This document shows positions 52,367-60,658 of a stretch of DNA of 64,000 nucleotides, one piece after another (position 1 is the stretch's first letter; every line of letters begins with the position of its first letter). The stretch is from Zhengella sedimenti (GTDB lineage Bacteria > Pseudomonadota > Alphaproteobacteria > Rhizobiales > Rhizobiaceae): contig NZ_JBKFFP010000003.1 of the NCBI RefSeq assembly GCF_046506625.1, forward strand, positions 62,001 through 126,000. Reading direction: 5' to 3'. The position numbers and the translations under genes are program-made. The notes below the pieces were generated by a model. The model had not been told where the DNA came from and searched no databases. It saw only the letters and a program-made list of their open reading frames with translations.

Positions 52367-53341
52367 TCAGGCGCGAATGTCGATGACGCCGCAGTCACCC
52401 GTCTCCGAGCCGAAGGCCACGCGGATGCCGTCGCGGTCCCAGCCCATCGACGTGATCGCAGCCTTGCCGCCGCGCCGCAGCACCGCCTCGCGGCCGTCGG
52501 CGAAGCGCACGGCCAGGATCATGCCGTCGGCGTAACCGATGGCGACGAGGTCCTCGGCGGGATGGCAGGCAACGCATGTCACCATGGAATCGCCGCGCGT
52601 GCCGAGTTCCAGCGGCGCCTTGCCCATCGGGCCGTCCTTGCCCTGGAACGGCCAGACGATGGCTGCCGGCGCGCCGGCGGTGGCCAGCCACTTGCCCTTG
52701 ACGCTCCAGGACCAGCTTTTCACCTTGGCCGGATAGCCGGTCATGCGCATGTGCTTGCCGTCGGCCAGCTTCCAGCCATGCAGGGCGTTTTCCTGCATGG
52801 TGGTGACGAGGAACTCGCCGCCCGGCGAGAAGCTGACATCGATATGCGCGCCGGCCCATTCCAGTTCGACGGGCTTTCCGTCGGTGGCCGGAAAATGCAG
52901 CGTGGCGCCGTTGTAGCGGGCGGCGGCAAGGCGCAGGCCCTTCGGCGCGAAGGCCAAGCCTTCCACCGAACGCGAATGCGCCAGCACCTTCGCCTTGCCA
53001 TCGGGCAGAACCACATGGGCGTTGCGTCCCTCAGCAAAGGCGATGGCACCATTGGGTCCGGCGGCAACCGCGTTGATCCACTTGCGCGGCGCCTCGGCGA
53101 GCGTCTTGGCCATGCCATCGGCGGTCACGGCGCAGACCTTGCCGTCCTCGCCGCCGGTCAGCAGGCGGTTTGCCGCGCCGTCGGACGTGGCGCAGAGCAG
53201 CCCGTCATGGGCTTCCACGGTCTTGTGGCCATTGTCGAGGCGGTGAACGAGGCCGTCGGCCATGGCGAAGTGCGGGACGCCGGACAGGAATGTGGCGGCG
53301 ACGCAATGGCCGTCGAGATCGAGCGGGGCAAGCGTGGGCAT
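52367..53341 (-). CDS. WD40-repeat protein paired with CobW GTPase
   Basis: A 324-aa cytoplasmic-looking beta-propeller without a signal peptide. Repeats recur every 40-45 residues (for example LLTGGEDGKVCAVTADG, FLVTTMQENALHGWKLADG, WLATAGAPAAIVWPFQG, GDCGVIDIRA). It lies seven bases downstream of a CobW-family gene on the same strand. WD40-CobW pairs recur in Alphaproteobacteria; the propeller may be a scaffold or client-binding partner in metal delivery. Confidence 0.82.
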   Translation of the reverse strand: MPTLAPLDLDGHCVAATFLSGVPHFAMADGLVHRLDNGHKTVEAHDGLLCATSDGAANRLLTGGEDGKVCAVTADGMAKTLAEAPRKWINAVAAGPNGAIAFAEGRNAHVVLPDGKAKVLAHSRSVEGLAFAPKGLRLAAARYNGATLHFPATDGKPVELEWAGAHIDVSFSPGGEFLVTTMQENALHGWKLADGKHMRMTGYPAKVKSWSWSVKGKWLATAGAPAAIVWPFQGKDGPMGKAPLELGTRGDSMVTCVACHPAEDLVAIGYADGMILAVRFADGREAVLRRGGKAAITSMGWDRDGIRVAFGSETGDCGVIDIRA

Positions 53342-53348
53342 GGCGTCC

Positions 53349-54437
53349 TCAGGCCTCGCAGGCCTTGAAGGTGCGTTCCAGCAATTCCGGATCGAGATTG
53401 CGGCCGATGAAGACCATGCGGCTTTCGCGCTTCTCGCCTTCCTTCCAGGGGCGCTGGTGGTCGCCCTCGACGATCATGTGCACGCCCTGGACGACATAGC
53501 GCTCATCGTCGCCGGCAAAGGCGACGATGCCCTTGAGGCGCAGGATGTCCGGCCCTTGCGTCTGGGTGATCTTCTCGATCCAGGGGAAGAAGCGCTGCGG
53601 GTTCATCTCGCCGGCGCGCAGCGAGACCGATTTCACCGTCAGGTCGTGGATGGCGGAAACCGCACCATGGTCATGGTGATGATGTACGTGGTCGTGCGCG
53701 TGATCATGGTGTTCATGACCGTGATCATGGTGATGGTCATGGTCGTGGTCGCAATGCGGCCCGCATTCATGGTCCGGGTGATCGTGGTCAAGGAAATGCG
53801 GATCGTTGTCGAGGGCGCGCTGCAGATCGAAGGCGCCCCGGTCGAGCACCTGTTCCAGCGCAATGGCCGAACGCTGCGTGCGGTGGATGCGCGCCGACGG
53901 GTTGATGGCGCGCACGAGGCGCTCCACCTCGGCCAGTTCGTCGGGCGAAACGAGGTCGGTCTTGTTGAGCAGCACGACATCGGCGAAGGCGATCTGGTCT
54001 TCCGCCTCGCGGCTGTCCTGCAGGCGCAACGGCAGGTGCTTGGCATCGACGAGGGCGACCACGGCGTCAAGACGGGTCTTCGCCCGCACGTCGTCATCCA
54101 TGAAAAAGGTCTGGGCGACGGGGGCGGGATCGGCAAGGCCGGTGGTCTCCACCAGGATGGCGTCGAAACGGCCGGGACGGCGCATCAGGCCCTGCACGAC
54201 GCGCACGAGATCGCCGCGCACGGTGCAGCAGACGCAGCCATTGTTCATCTCGTAGATTTCCTCGTCGGATTCCACGATGAGGTCGTTGTCGATGCCGATC
54301 TCGCCGAACTCGTTGACGATGACGGCGTAGCGCTTGCCGTGATCCTCCGACAGGATACGGTTCAGGAGGGTCGTCTTGCCCGAACCGAGATAGCCGGTCA
54401 GAACGGTGACGGGAACGGGATTGGCGGCTTCGCTCAT
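53349..54437 (-). CDS. CobW/COG0523-family GTPase with His-rich metal-binding insert
   Basis: A 362-aa G3E GTPase. Walker A GYLGSGKTT (15-23), the family's CxCC metal motif (Cys68, Cys70, Cys71 in NGCVCC), NKTD guanine specificity (158-161) and a C-terminal CobW domain. Between about 214 and 258 is a linker with about 20 histidines alternating with Asp and Glu, likely for Zn, Co or Ni. It probably delivers metal to a client enzyme; nearby metal enzymes include guanine deaminase and the creatininase-family protein. The 91 bases upstream show no clear Zur box. Confidence 0.9.
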   Translation of the reverse strand: MSEAANPVPVTVLTGYLGSGKTTLLNRILSEDHGKRYAVIVNEFGEIGIDNDLIVESDEEIYEMNNGCVCCTVRGDLVRVVQGLMRRPGRFDAILVETTGLADPAPVAQTFFMDDDVRAKTRLDAVVALVDAKHLPLRLQDSREAEDQIAFADVVLLNKTDLVSPDELAEVERLVRAINPSARIHRTQRSAIALEQVLDRGAFDLQRALDNDPHFLDHDHPDHECGPHCDHDHDHHHDHGHEHHDHAHDHVHHHHDHGAVSAIHDLTVKSVSLRAGEMNPQRFFPWIEKITQTQGPDILRLKGIVAFAGDDERYVVQGVHMIVEGDHQRPWKEGEKRESRMVFIGRNLDPELLERTFKACEA

Positions 54438-54528
54438 GGGATCTGCCTCGGATCGTGTCTTTGCCTTGCGGCCGGGAAGTCTGTGTCGCCGTCATATAGG
54501 CGAGCGCGCGGCGCAAGGCCAGACGCTG

Positions 54529-55326
54529 CTAAGGCGCCAGCCAGGGCGGATTGAAGGCGTGCATGTCCGCCAGCAGGGCAGCGATGCCATCGGCGGCGGT
54601 ATCGAGCAGGGCCTGTCCGAGTTCCGGCGTCGCGGCGGCCGCGTTTCCAGTCACGCCGTCGGCGTTCAGGTCGCTCATCTTCCAGCCATAGGCGTGAGGG
54701 CCATAGGCCCGCAGGTAGGTGAAGTCGCGGACGTGAGCGGCCTGCGCCGACGGGAAGTCGCGTGCCCGGGCCATGTCGACGAGGTCCGGGCGCAAGGCCA
54801 GCATGACGGCGGTCTCGATCTGTCCGCCGTGGATGCCATAGGCCTTTTCCTCCGCGCTGACGCCGCCGCCCGGCGCGATGAAGCGGGTCCAGCTTGTCGC
54901 CACGGCGAGCATGGACAGGCGCACGCGCAACTCGGTGGCCACTACGGTCATCAGCGGCGAGTTTCCGCCATGCGCATTGATCATCAGGAACTTCCGGAAT
55001 CCTTGCGCGAACAGCCCTTCGCCGATGCCGATCCAGCGGTTGACTGCCTCGTCGAAGGCAAGCGTGCGCGTGCCCGCCACGTCCATGTGCTCGACGGAAT
55101 AGCCGACCGGTTCGGCCGGCAGGACGGTGAAGGGGAGGTTTTGCGGCGCACGCGCGGCGACCCTGTCGGCCACGCCTTGCGCAATGATCGTGTCGGTTTC
55201 GAAAGGCAGATGCGGCCCGTGCTGTTCTGTTGCGCCAAGCGGCAGGACCGCGATCCACCTCTGCGCGCGGGCGGGCGACATTTCGCCGGCTGTCATCCGG
55301 GTGTAATGGCGGCGGGGCAAAAGCAT
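54529..55326 (-). CDS. Creatininase-family metal-dependent amidohydrolase
   Basis: A 265-aa protein with creatininase metal-site motifs: LPLGATEQHGPHLPFETD (Glu, His, Asp), INAHGGNSPLM and GIHGGQIETAVML (His, Glu). The family includes creatinine amidohydrolase, MftE and ring-opening amidases of pyrimidine-like compounds. I chose the ATG at 55326 since the domain begins there; longer in-frame starts would add unrelated sequence and run into the marR promoter. The exact amide substrate is not known. Confidence 0.85.
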   Translation of the reverse strand: MLLPRRHYTRMTAGEMSPARAQRWIAVLPLGATEQHGPHLPFETDTIIAQGVADRVAARAPQNLPFTVLPAEPVGYSVEHMDVAGTRTLAFDEAVNRWIGIGEGLFAQGFRKFLMINAHGGNSPLMTVVATELRVRLSMLAVATSWTRFIAPGGGVSAEEKAYGIHGGQIETAVMLALRPDLVDMARARDFPSAQAAHVRDFTYLRAYGPHAYGWKMSDLNADGVTGNAAAATPELGQALLDTAADGIAALLADMHAFNPPWLAP

Positions 55327-55399
55327 CACGGCGCTCTCATGGCGGGGAAAGGCGGCGGTGCACGCTATCGTTTTCCGGCGGAAGTGCGCAACCGCTTCG

Positions 55400-55428
55400 T
55401 TGGCGAATCGGTTTCCTGTACGTAAAGT
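55400..55428 (+). promoter_or_regulatory. Candidate sigma-70 promoter of the marR gene
   Basis: TTGGCG (55400-55405) and TAAAGT (55423-55428) with an exact 17-base spacer, 29 bases before the MarR ATG, in the gap to the divergent creatininase-family gene. Confidence 0.4.
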
Positions 55429-55456
55429 GGACCGGCAACAAAGACAGGAGCAATCC

Positions 55457-55933
55457 ATGGCGAAGACCGGCAAGGGTGCCATATCGACGCGTCTGCAATC
55501 GGTCGCGCGTCTGGCGCGCACGGATCTTGCAGCCCGGCTTCTCGAGCACGGCTTCTATGCCGGGCAGGACCAGATCATGCTGGCGCTGAGCGCCGAGGAG
55601 GGCTTGACCCCGACGCAACTGGCCATGCGGCTTGGCGTCAAGCCGCCGACCATCACCAAGACGATCAACCGGCTGCAGGCACAGGGGTTCCTCGCCAAGA
55701 CCGGCTCCGAGACCGATGCGCGCATCGCGCACATCGCCTTGACGGATGCCGGCCGCGACGCGATCAGGGCGATCGAGAAATCGGTCAAGCGCACAGAGAA
55801 GGCCCTGGTCAAGGGGCTCGACAAGAAGGAGCGCAAGGCGCTGCTCAAGCTCCTCGCCAGGGTGGAGGCGAACCTTTCGCGGCCCGGCGCGCAACCGGAC
55901 GAGAACGGCGAAGACGAGGACGAGGCAGCCTGA
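55457..55933 (+). CDS. MarR-family transcriptional regulator
   Basis: A 158-aa regulator: winged helix at about 35-105 with LTPTQLAMRLGVKPPTITKTINRLQAQGFL and the wing DARIAHIALTDAG, flanked by helices for dimerisation and an acidic tail (QPDENGEDEDE). AGGAG lies six bases before the ATG. It may control the divergent creatininase-family gene or the downstream EamA transporter. Its ligand is not predictable. Confidence 0.88.
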   Translation: MAKTGKGAISTRLQSVARLARTDLAARLLEHGFYAGQDQIMLALSAEEGLTPTQLAMRLGVKPPTITKTINRLQAQGFLAKTGSETDARIAHIALTDAGRDAIRAIEKSVKRTEKALVKGLDKKERKALLKLLARVEANLSRPGAQPDENGEDEDEAA

Positions 55934-55981
55934 TCTGCCAGGGTGAGGCGGCCTGTCCCGTCGGACAAGGAAATTTGACTT

Positions 55982-56974
55982 GTGCGCCGCTGCGCGCCGG
56001 TCGAAGAGCGGAAGGGCATTTCGAAGGATGACCGCTTGACCCGACCCGACACAGGCGAGACCGCCACGCCGACCGCCGCGATCCTGCTGATCTTTGCCGC
56101 CTGTTTCCTCTTTGCCTGCCTCGACACCAGCGCGAAATTCCTCGTCACATCGGGCATGGATGCCCGGTTCGTTTCCTGGGTGCGCTTCGCCGAACACGCG
56201 CTGCTGGCACTCGTGCTGCTGCGCGGCTGGTCGCGGCCGGAGGTGTTCCGGGTGGCGAGCATTCCGGCACAGGCCGTCAGGGGCATGTTCCTGTTCGGCT
56301 CCACCTTCTGCAACTTCCTTGCCCTCCAGACGCTGCAACTGGCCGAGACGATCTCGATCTTCTTCTTCGCGCCCATGGTGATCACGGCGCTGTCCGGGCC
56401 GTTGCTGGGTGAATGGGCCGGCTGGCGGCGCTGGATGGCTGTCGCGGTCGGCTTCATCGGCGTTCTGGTGATCACGCGGCCGGGGGCCGGGGTGCTCGGC
56501 ATCGGCCACCTCTATGTCACGCTCGCCATGCTCAGCTATTGTTTCTACGTCATCATGACGCGCAAGATGAGCGGCAGCGAGACCCCGGAAAGCCTGATCT
56601 TCTATTCCGCCCTCGCGCCAACGGTGCTGATGGCGCCGACGGTTCCGCTGTACGGGTCGCTCCCGGACACCGGCGTGCAATGGGCCGTCCTGATGGGACT
56701 GGGGTTCTTCGGCGGGATCGGGCACTGGCTGCTCATCAATGCCTACAAGCGGGCGACCGTGTTCGCCCTGGCGCCCTATCCCTATCTCCAGATGGTCTGG
56801 ATGGTGCTCTTCGGCTGGCTTGTCTTCGGTGACCTGCCGGACCACTGGACCTTGGGCGGATCGCTCATCATCATCGCGTCGGGTCTCTACATCGTGCATC
56901 GCGAACGCATCCTGCGGCGCACGTCGCTGTCCACACCGCCGGTGCGATCCGTCTTGCCGGCAAAAAAGCGTTGA
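55982..56974 (+). CDS. DMT-superfamily (EamA) transporter
   Basis: An up to 330-aa inner-membrane protein with about ten helices in two EamA repeats (roughly 25-155 and 170-310), for example AAILLIFAACFLFACLDTSAKFL and IGFFGGIGHWLLINAYKRA-like segments near the second repeat. Such proteins usually export metabolites. GTG at 55982 gives a long polar N-terminus; TTG at 56036, six bases after AAGGATG, is an alternative start closer to the first helix. Confidence 0.85.
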   Translation: MRRCAPVEERKGISKDDRLTRPDTGETATPTAAILLIFAACFLFACLDTSAKFLVTSGMDARFVSWVRFAEHALLALVLLRGWSRPEVFRVASIPAQAVRGMFLFGSTFCNFLALQTLQLAETISIFFFAPMVITALSGPLLGEWAGWRRWMAVAVGFIGVLVITRPGAGVLGIGHLYVTLAMLSYCFYVIMTRKMSGSETPESLIFYSALAPTVLMAPTVPLYGSLPDTGVQWAVLMGLGFFGGIGHWLLINAYKRATVFALAPYPYLQMVWMVLFGWLVFGDLPDHWTLGGSLIIIASGLYIVHRERILRRTSLSTPPVRSVLPAKKR

Positions 56975-57000
56975 AACGCGGGCACGCCACCGCTAGGACT

Positions 57001-57014
57001 TTAAAACGTTTAAG
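57001..57014. promoter_or_regulatory. Candidate LacI-family autoregulatory operator
   Basis: The sequence TTAAAACGTTTAAG contains the perfect core AAACGTTT with a central CG, the hallmark of LacI/PurR-type operators. It lies about 36 bases before the start codon of the lacI-type gene. Confidence 0.5.
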
Positions 57015-57034
57015 TTGACGGTTCGGTCCGAGGC

Positions 57035-57052
57035 GGGGAGGCTGCGGCCCTG
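57035..57052 (+). promoter_or_regulatory. Ribosome-binding site defining a CTG start
   Basis: GGGGAGG (57035-57041) is followed eight bases later by CTG (57050-57052). The reading frame is open only back to a TAA at 57011 and has no ATG, GTG or TTG before the helix-turn-helix, so CTG is the only well-placed start. Confidence 0.7.
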
Positions 57053-58072
57053 GCGCAAAAAATAAAACTATCGACCATCGCGGAAGCCCTCGGGGTCTCT
57101 ACGGCAACCGTCTCGCTGGCGCTGCGCGACAGTCCGCTCGTCGCCGACCTGACGCGCGAACGCATCAAGGCGCATGCGCGCGAAATCGGCTACATCTACA
57201 ACCGCCGTGCCGCCAGCCTGCGGACCTCGCGCTCGGGCATCGTCGGCGTCGTGGTGCATGACATCATGAACCCGTTCTACGCCGAGATCCTGCGTTCCAT
57301 CGAGGACGAACTCGACCGGTCGGGCCAGACCTTCCTCCTGTCAAACCACTACGACCAGGTGGAAAAGCAGCGCGCCTTCCTCGACACGCTGCTGCAACTG
57401 GGGGCCGATGGCATCATCATGTCGCCGGCGATCGGAACGCCGCCGGAGGACATCGAGCTGGCGGAGAAGAACGGGCTGCCGGCGGTGCTGATCGCGCGCA
57501 ACGTGCCGGGCGCCGACGTGCCGGTCTTCCGGGGCGACGATGCCTATGGAACGGGCCTTTCGACGCGTCATCTCATCGGGCTCGGCCACCGCCGCATTGC
57601 CATGGTGGGGGGCACCGACCAGACCTCGACCGGCCGCGACCGCTTCCAGGGCTACAGGGATGCGATGCAGGAAGCCGGCCTGGAAGTGCGGCCGGAATGG
57701 CGTATCGCCGGGCCGCGCACCAAGCTTGCCGGGTTCGATGCGACCGAGACGTTCCTCTCCATCAGTCCCCGTCCGACCGCGGCCGTGTGCTGGAACGACC
57801 TTGTGGCCATCGGCCTGATGAACGGGCTTGCGCGGGCCGGGCTGAACGTGGGGACCGACGTCTCTGTGACGGGCTACGACGACTTGCAGGAAGCGGCCAT
57901 CGCCACGCCGGCGCTCACGACCGTCTGGAACGGCCAGCGCGAGGTGGGCCGCCGCGCCGCCAAGGCGCTGCTCGACCGCCTGGCCGGCCACGATGTGCAT
58001 GGCGGGCAGGAGCTCATCCGCCCGGAATTGCGCGTGCGCCAGTCCACCGGAGCGCCACCGGCGGCTCCTTAA
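57050..58072 (+). CDS. LacI-family transcriptional regulator with CTG start
   Basis: A 340-aa LacI/GalR protein. The helix-turn-helix is at about 8-27 (LSTIAEALGVSTATVSLALR), followed by the hinge helix and a sugar-binding-like effector domain (GIVGVVVHDIMNPFYAEIL, GLSTRHLIGLGHRRIAMVGG, CWNDLVAIGLMNGL, TGYDDLQEA). The first ATG/GTG/TTG in frame is deep inside the protein (57251) and would delete the DNA-binding domain, so translation must begin upstream at a non-standard codon. Likely targets are itself and the neighbouring transporter or amidotransferase genes. Confidence 0.88.
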   Translation: MAQKIKLSTIAEALGVSTATVSLALRDSPLVADLTRERIKAHAREIGYIYNRRAASLRTSRSGIVGVVVHDIMNPFYAEILRSIEDELDRSGQTFLLSNHYDQVEKQRAFLDTLLQLGADGIIMSPAIGTPPEDIELAEKNGLPAVLIARNVPGADVPVFRGDDAYGTGLSTRHLIGLGHRRIAMVGGTDQTSTGRDRFQGYRDAMQEAGLEVRPEWRIAGPRTKLAGFDATETFLSISPRPTAAVCWNDLVAIGLMNGLARAGLNVGTDVSVTGYDDLQEAAIATPALTTVWNGQREVGRRAAKALLDRLAGHDVHGGQELIRPELRVRQSTGAPPAAP

Positions 58073-58132
58073 CAACCCGTTTACCGTACAGGGGCCATTC
58101 TTCCGCGCTGACAAGCAGCGGAAAGGGGCGAC

Positions 58133-58534
58133 ATGTTGCGATTCGTCGTTCTGGCGGCGGGACTGGGCAGTGCCGCCATCCTTCTCATCCCCGCCGGCGG
58201 GGTGTTCCATGATGACGTCCGGGCGGACGCCCCCGTGCGGCCCATTGCGGCGGCCGTCTCACCGGGCACCCAATTCCGCCTCTGGCTGGCAGGCAGGAAA
58301 ACCGGTTGCCTGGTGTCCATCGACATGGATACGGGCATGGCCTCGTCACAGGACTGCGGGGACGGCGCCGCAAATCCGCTCGTCGAGGCCACCAGCGTCA
58401 CGGGGCACAGGGGCGGGCTCATCCTGACCGATGCCAGCGGCGAAGCGGTCGCCGAATTCGCGGTGGCCGAAGGCTTCGCCTACGAGGCGGTTGCGCCGGC
58501 CGGGCTGTTGATGGCGCTCTCGGCCGTGGATTGA
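58133..58534 (+). CDS. Small secreted or membrane-anchored protein, possibly AprI/Inh-like
   Basis: A 133-aa protein with a hydrophobic N-terminus (FVVLAAGLGSAAILLIPAGGV), either a signal peptide or an anchor. The rest is beta-rich with two cysteines (TGCLVSID and SQDCGDG), and GLILTDASGEAVAEF resembles the ligand-strand pattern of AprI/Inh protease inhibitors, though only loosely. Its last 55 bases overlap, tail to tail, the coding sequence of the opposite-strand amidotransferase. Function unknown. Confidence 0.65.
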   Translation: MLRFVVLAAGLGSAAILLIPAGGVFHDDVRADAPVRPIAAAVSPGTQFRLWLAGRKTGCLVSIDMDTGMASSQDCGDGAANPLVEATSVTGHRGGLILTDASGEAVAEFAVAEGFAYEAVAPAGLLMALSAVD

Positions 58535-59280
58535 CGGGCGAGCGCCCGTTCGCGCGCCGCATCGCCGAAGGCGCGGAAGATCGCTGCCGATGGCGCATCC
58601 GTCCTGGCCCAGTATTCCGGATGCCACTGGACGCCGAGGGCGAAGGCCTTCGCCCCCGCCACCGACACCGCTTCCACCGTGCCGTCGGGCGCAAGGGCGT
58701 CGACGGAAAGGCCCGGAGCCAGTTCGCTGACGGCCTGGCGGTGCAGCGAATTGACCTGGATTTCGCCCTTGCCGACGATCGCGGCAAGGCAGGAGCCCGG
58801 CTTGACGCTGGCGGGATGGCGGATCGCGAAGCGCTCGTCGTTGTGATCGCTTTGCGGCGCGCGGTGATCGTCGATGCCTTCCAGTTCCTGGATCTCGGTT
58901 TCCAGCGTGCCGCCAAGGGCGACGTTGAGTTCCTGCATGCCCCGGCAGATGGCCAGAAGGGGAACGCCGCCGGCGATTGCCGCCCGGATCAGGGCGATCG
59001 AGGTTTCATCGCGTGCCGGGTCGAAGGGCTCATGGCGCTCGCTCGCCTCGACGCCGTAGCGCCCCGGATGAACGTTCGTGCGCGAACCGGTGACCAGAAG
59101 TCCGTCCATGCGCGCCAGCAGCGCCGCGGCATCGATGTTCCCGCCCATCGCCGGGACGGCAAGCGGCAGAACGCCGGCCACGTCCATCGCGGCGGCAAGA
59201 TAGGTTTGCGGCGCGCAGTGCCAGACATAGTTGTCGAACTCGCGAATGTCGGACGAAACGGCAACGAGCGGTTGGATCAT
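58480..59280 (-). CDS. Gamma-glutamyl-gamma-aminobutyrate hydrolase-like class I glutamine amidotransferase
   Basis: A 266-aa class I GATase-fold hydrolase: nucleophile Cys in LLAICRGMQELN, catalytic His in GVQWHPEYW, and the LLVTGSRTNVHPGRYG segment typical of the gamma-Glu-GABA hydrolase (PuuD of putrescine degradation, unrelated to urate hydroxylase). It would hydrolyse gamma-glutamyl amides. No gamma-glutamyl-putrescine synthetase gene is adjacent. It is divergent from the TRAP binding-protein gene over 253 bases. Confidence 0.87.
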   Translation of the reverse strand: MIQPLVAVSSDIREFDNYVWHCAPQTYLAAAMDVAGVLPLAVPAMGGNIDAAALLARMDGLLVTGSRTNVHPGRYGVEASERHEPFDPARDETSIALIRAAIAGGVPLLAICRGMQELNVALGGTLETEIQELEGIDDHRAPQSDHNDERFAIRHPASVKPGSCLAAIVGKGEIQVNSLHRQAVSELAPGLSVDALAPDGTVEAVSVAGAKAFALGVQWHPEYWARTDAPSAAIFRAFGDAARERALARQSTAESAINSPAGATAS

Positions 59281-59426
59281 GAAAGACGACTCCTGGACGA
59301 CCGGCCCCTACATAATCGGCAAGCTGACCGTCCGCCAGATGGCGGCAGGGGCAGCGGGACAAAAATCCTTGTGCTGCCGAGGGATGGCAACTGGTAAAAA
59401 AAATTGGCCACGTATTTCCACGGTGC

Positions 59427-59455
59427 TGGACAGCGTGCCGTCAACGTGTATTGAT
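59427..59455 (+). promoter_or_regulatory. Candidate promoter of the TRAP binding-protein gene
   Basis: TGGACA (59427-59432) and ATTGAT (59450-59455) with a 17-base spacer, about 80 bases before the ATG, in the AT-richer half of the divergent gap. A run of eight A residues lies just upstream (about 59396-59403). Confidence 0.3.
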
Positions 59456-59533
59456 AACCTTCGGAAAAGGGCGAGGGCGTGAGGGCGCCGGACGCATTGT
59501 TCCTCTGTTCTGATCACCAATGGGAGGATATCC

Positions 59534-60655
59534 ATGGATCGTCGTTCATTCATCAAGAAGGCCGGTCTCGCCGGCGCGGGCGCTGCTGCGGCCACGAGCC
59601 TGGCTGCTCCGGCCATCGCGCAGGAGAACCCGAAGATCACCTGGCGTCTGACCTCTTCGTTCCCGAAGGCGCTGGACACCATCTATGGTGCGGCCGAAAC
59701 GATGGCGAGGTTCGTCAGCGAGGCGACGGGCGGCAATTTCCAGATCCAGGTCTTCGCCGCGGGCGAGATCGTTCCGGGCCTGCAGGCCGCCGACGCGGCT
59801 GCCGCCGGCACGGTGGAGCTTTGCCACACTGCTTCCTACTACTACTGGGGCAAGGATCCGGTCTATGCGCTGGGCACGGCCATTCCGTTCGGCCTCAACG
59901 CCCGCATGCAGAACGCCTGGTACTACTATCCGAATGCCGAAGGCGTTTCGGGCAACGACCTGATGAACGAGTTCTACGCCACGCAGGGCCTCATCGGATT
60001 CATGTGCGGCAATACCGGCACCCAGATGGGCGGCTGGTTCCGCAAGGAGATCAATTCGGTCGCCGACCTGCAGGGCCTGAAGATGCGCATCGGCGGCATG
60101 GGCGGCAAGATCATCGAGAAGCTTGGCGTCGTTCCGCAGCAGATCGCCGGCGGCGACATCTACGCGGCACTGGAGAAGGGCACGATCGACGCCACCGAGT
60201 GGGTCGGCCCCTATGACGACGAGAAGCTCGGCTTCAACAAGGTCGCCCAGTACTACTACTATCCCGGCTGGTGGGAAGGCGGCCCGGTGCTGCACACCAT
60301 GGCCAACCTGGAGAAGTACAACGAGCTTCCGGAGCACTACAAGGCTGTGCTGGAAGTCGCCAACCGTGCCGCCAACACCGACATGATGGCCAGCTACGAC
60401 GCCAAGAACCCGGCCGCGTTGAAGCGTCTCGTCGGCGCCGGCGCCCAGCTGCGTCCGTTCTCGCGCGAGATCCTGGAAGCTTCCTACGAAGCGGCCAAGG
60501 GCACCTATGCCGAGATCTCGGCCGAGAACGCCATGTTCAAGAAGATCTACGACCACCAGCTTGCGTTCAAGAAGGACGCCTATCTGTGGATGCAGATCTC
60601 CGAGAACACGTTCGATACGTTCATGATGATCCAGCAGCAGGCCGGCAAGCTCTGA
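59534..60655 (+). CDS. DctP/TakP-type TRAP transporter solute-binding protein
   Basis: A 373-aa periplasmic binding protein with a twin-arginine signal (DRRSFIKKAGLAGAG, cleavage near AIAQ). The mature part begins ITWRLTSSFPKALDTIYGAAE and contains VADLQGLKMRIGGMGG, where the family's carboxylate-binding arginine resides, and IDATEWVGPYDD. It resembles TakP, which binds 2-oxo acids, and the mannitol/chloroaromatic TRAP group. The gene ends in a strong terminator, and its probable permease genes (61720-64000) are on the opposite strand. Confidence 0.9.
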   Translation: MDRRSFIKKAGLAGAGAAAATSLAAPAIAQENPKITWRLTSSFPKALDTIYGAAETMARFVSEATGGNFQIQVFAAGEIVPGLQAADAAAAGTVELCHTASYYYWGKDPVYALGTAIPFGLNARMQNAWYYYPNAEGVSGNDLMNEFYATQGLIGFMCGNTGTQMGGWFRKEINSVADLQGLKMRIGGMGGKIIEKLGVVPQQIAGGDIYAALEKGTIDATEWVGPYDDEKLGFNKVAQYYYYPGWWEGGPVLHTMANLEKYNELPEHYKAVLEVANRAANTDMMASYDAKNPAALKRLVGAGAQLRPFSREILEASYEAAKGTYAEISAENAMFKKIYDHQLAFKKDAYLWMQISENTFDTFMMIQQQAGKL

Positions 60656-60658
60656 TCC

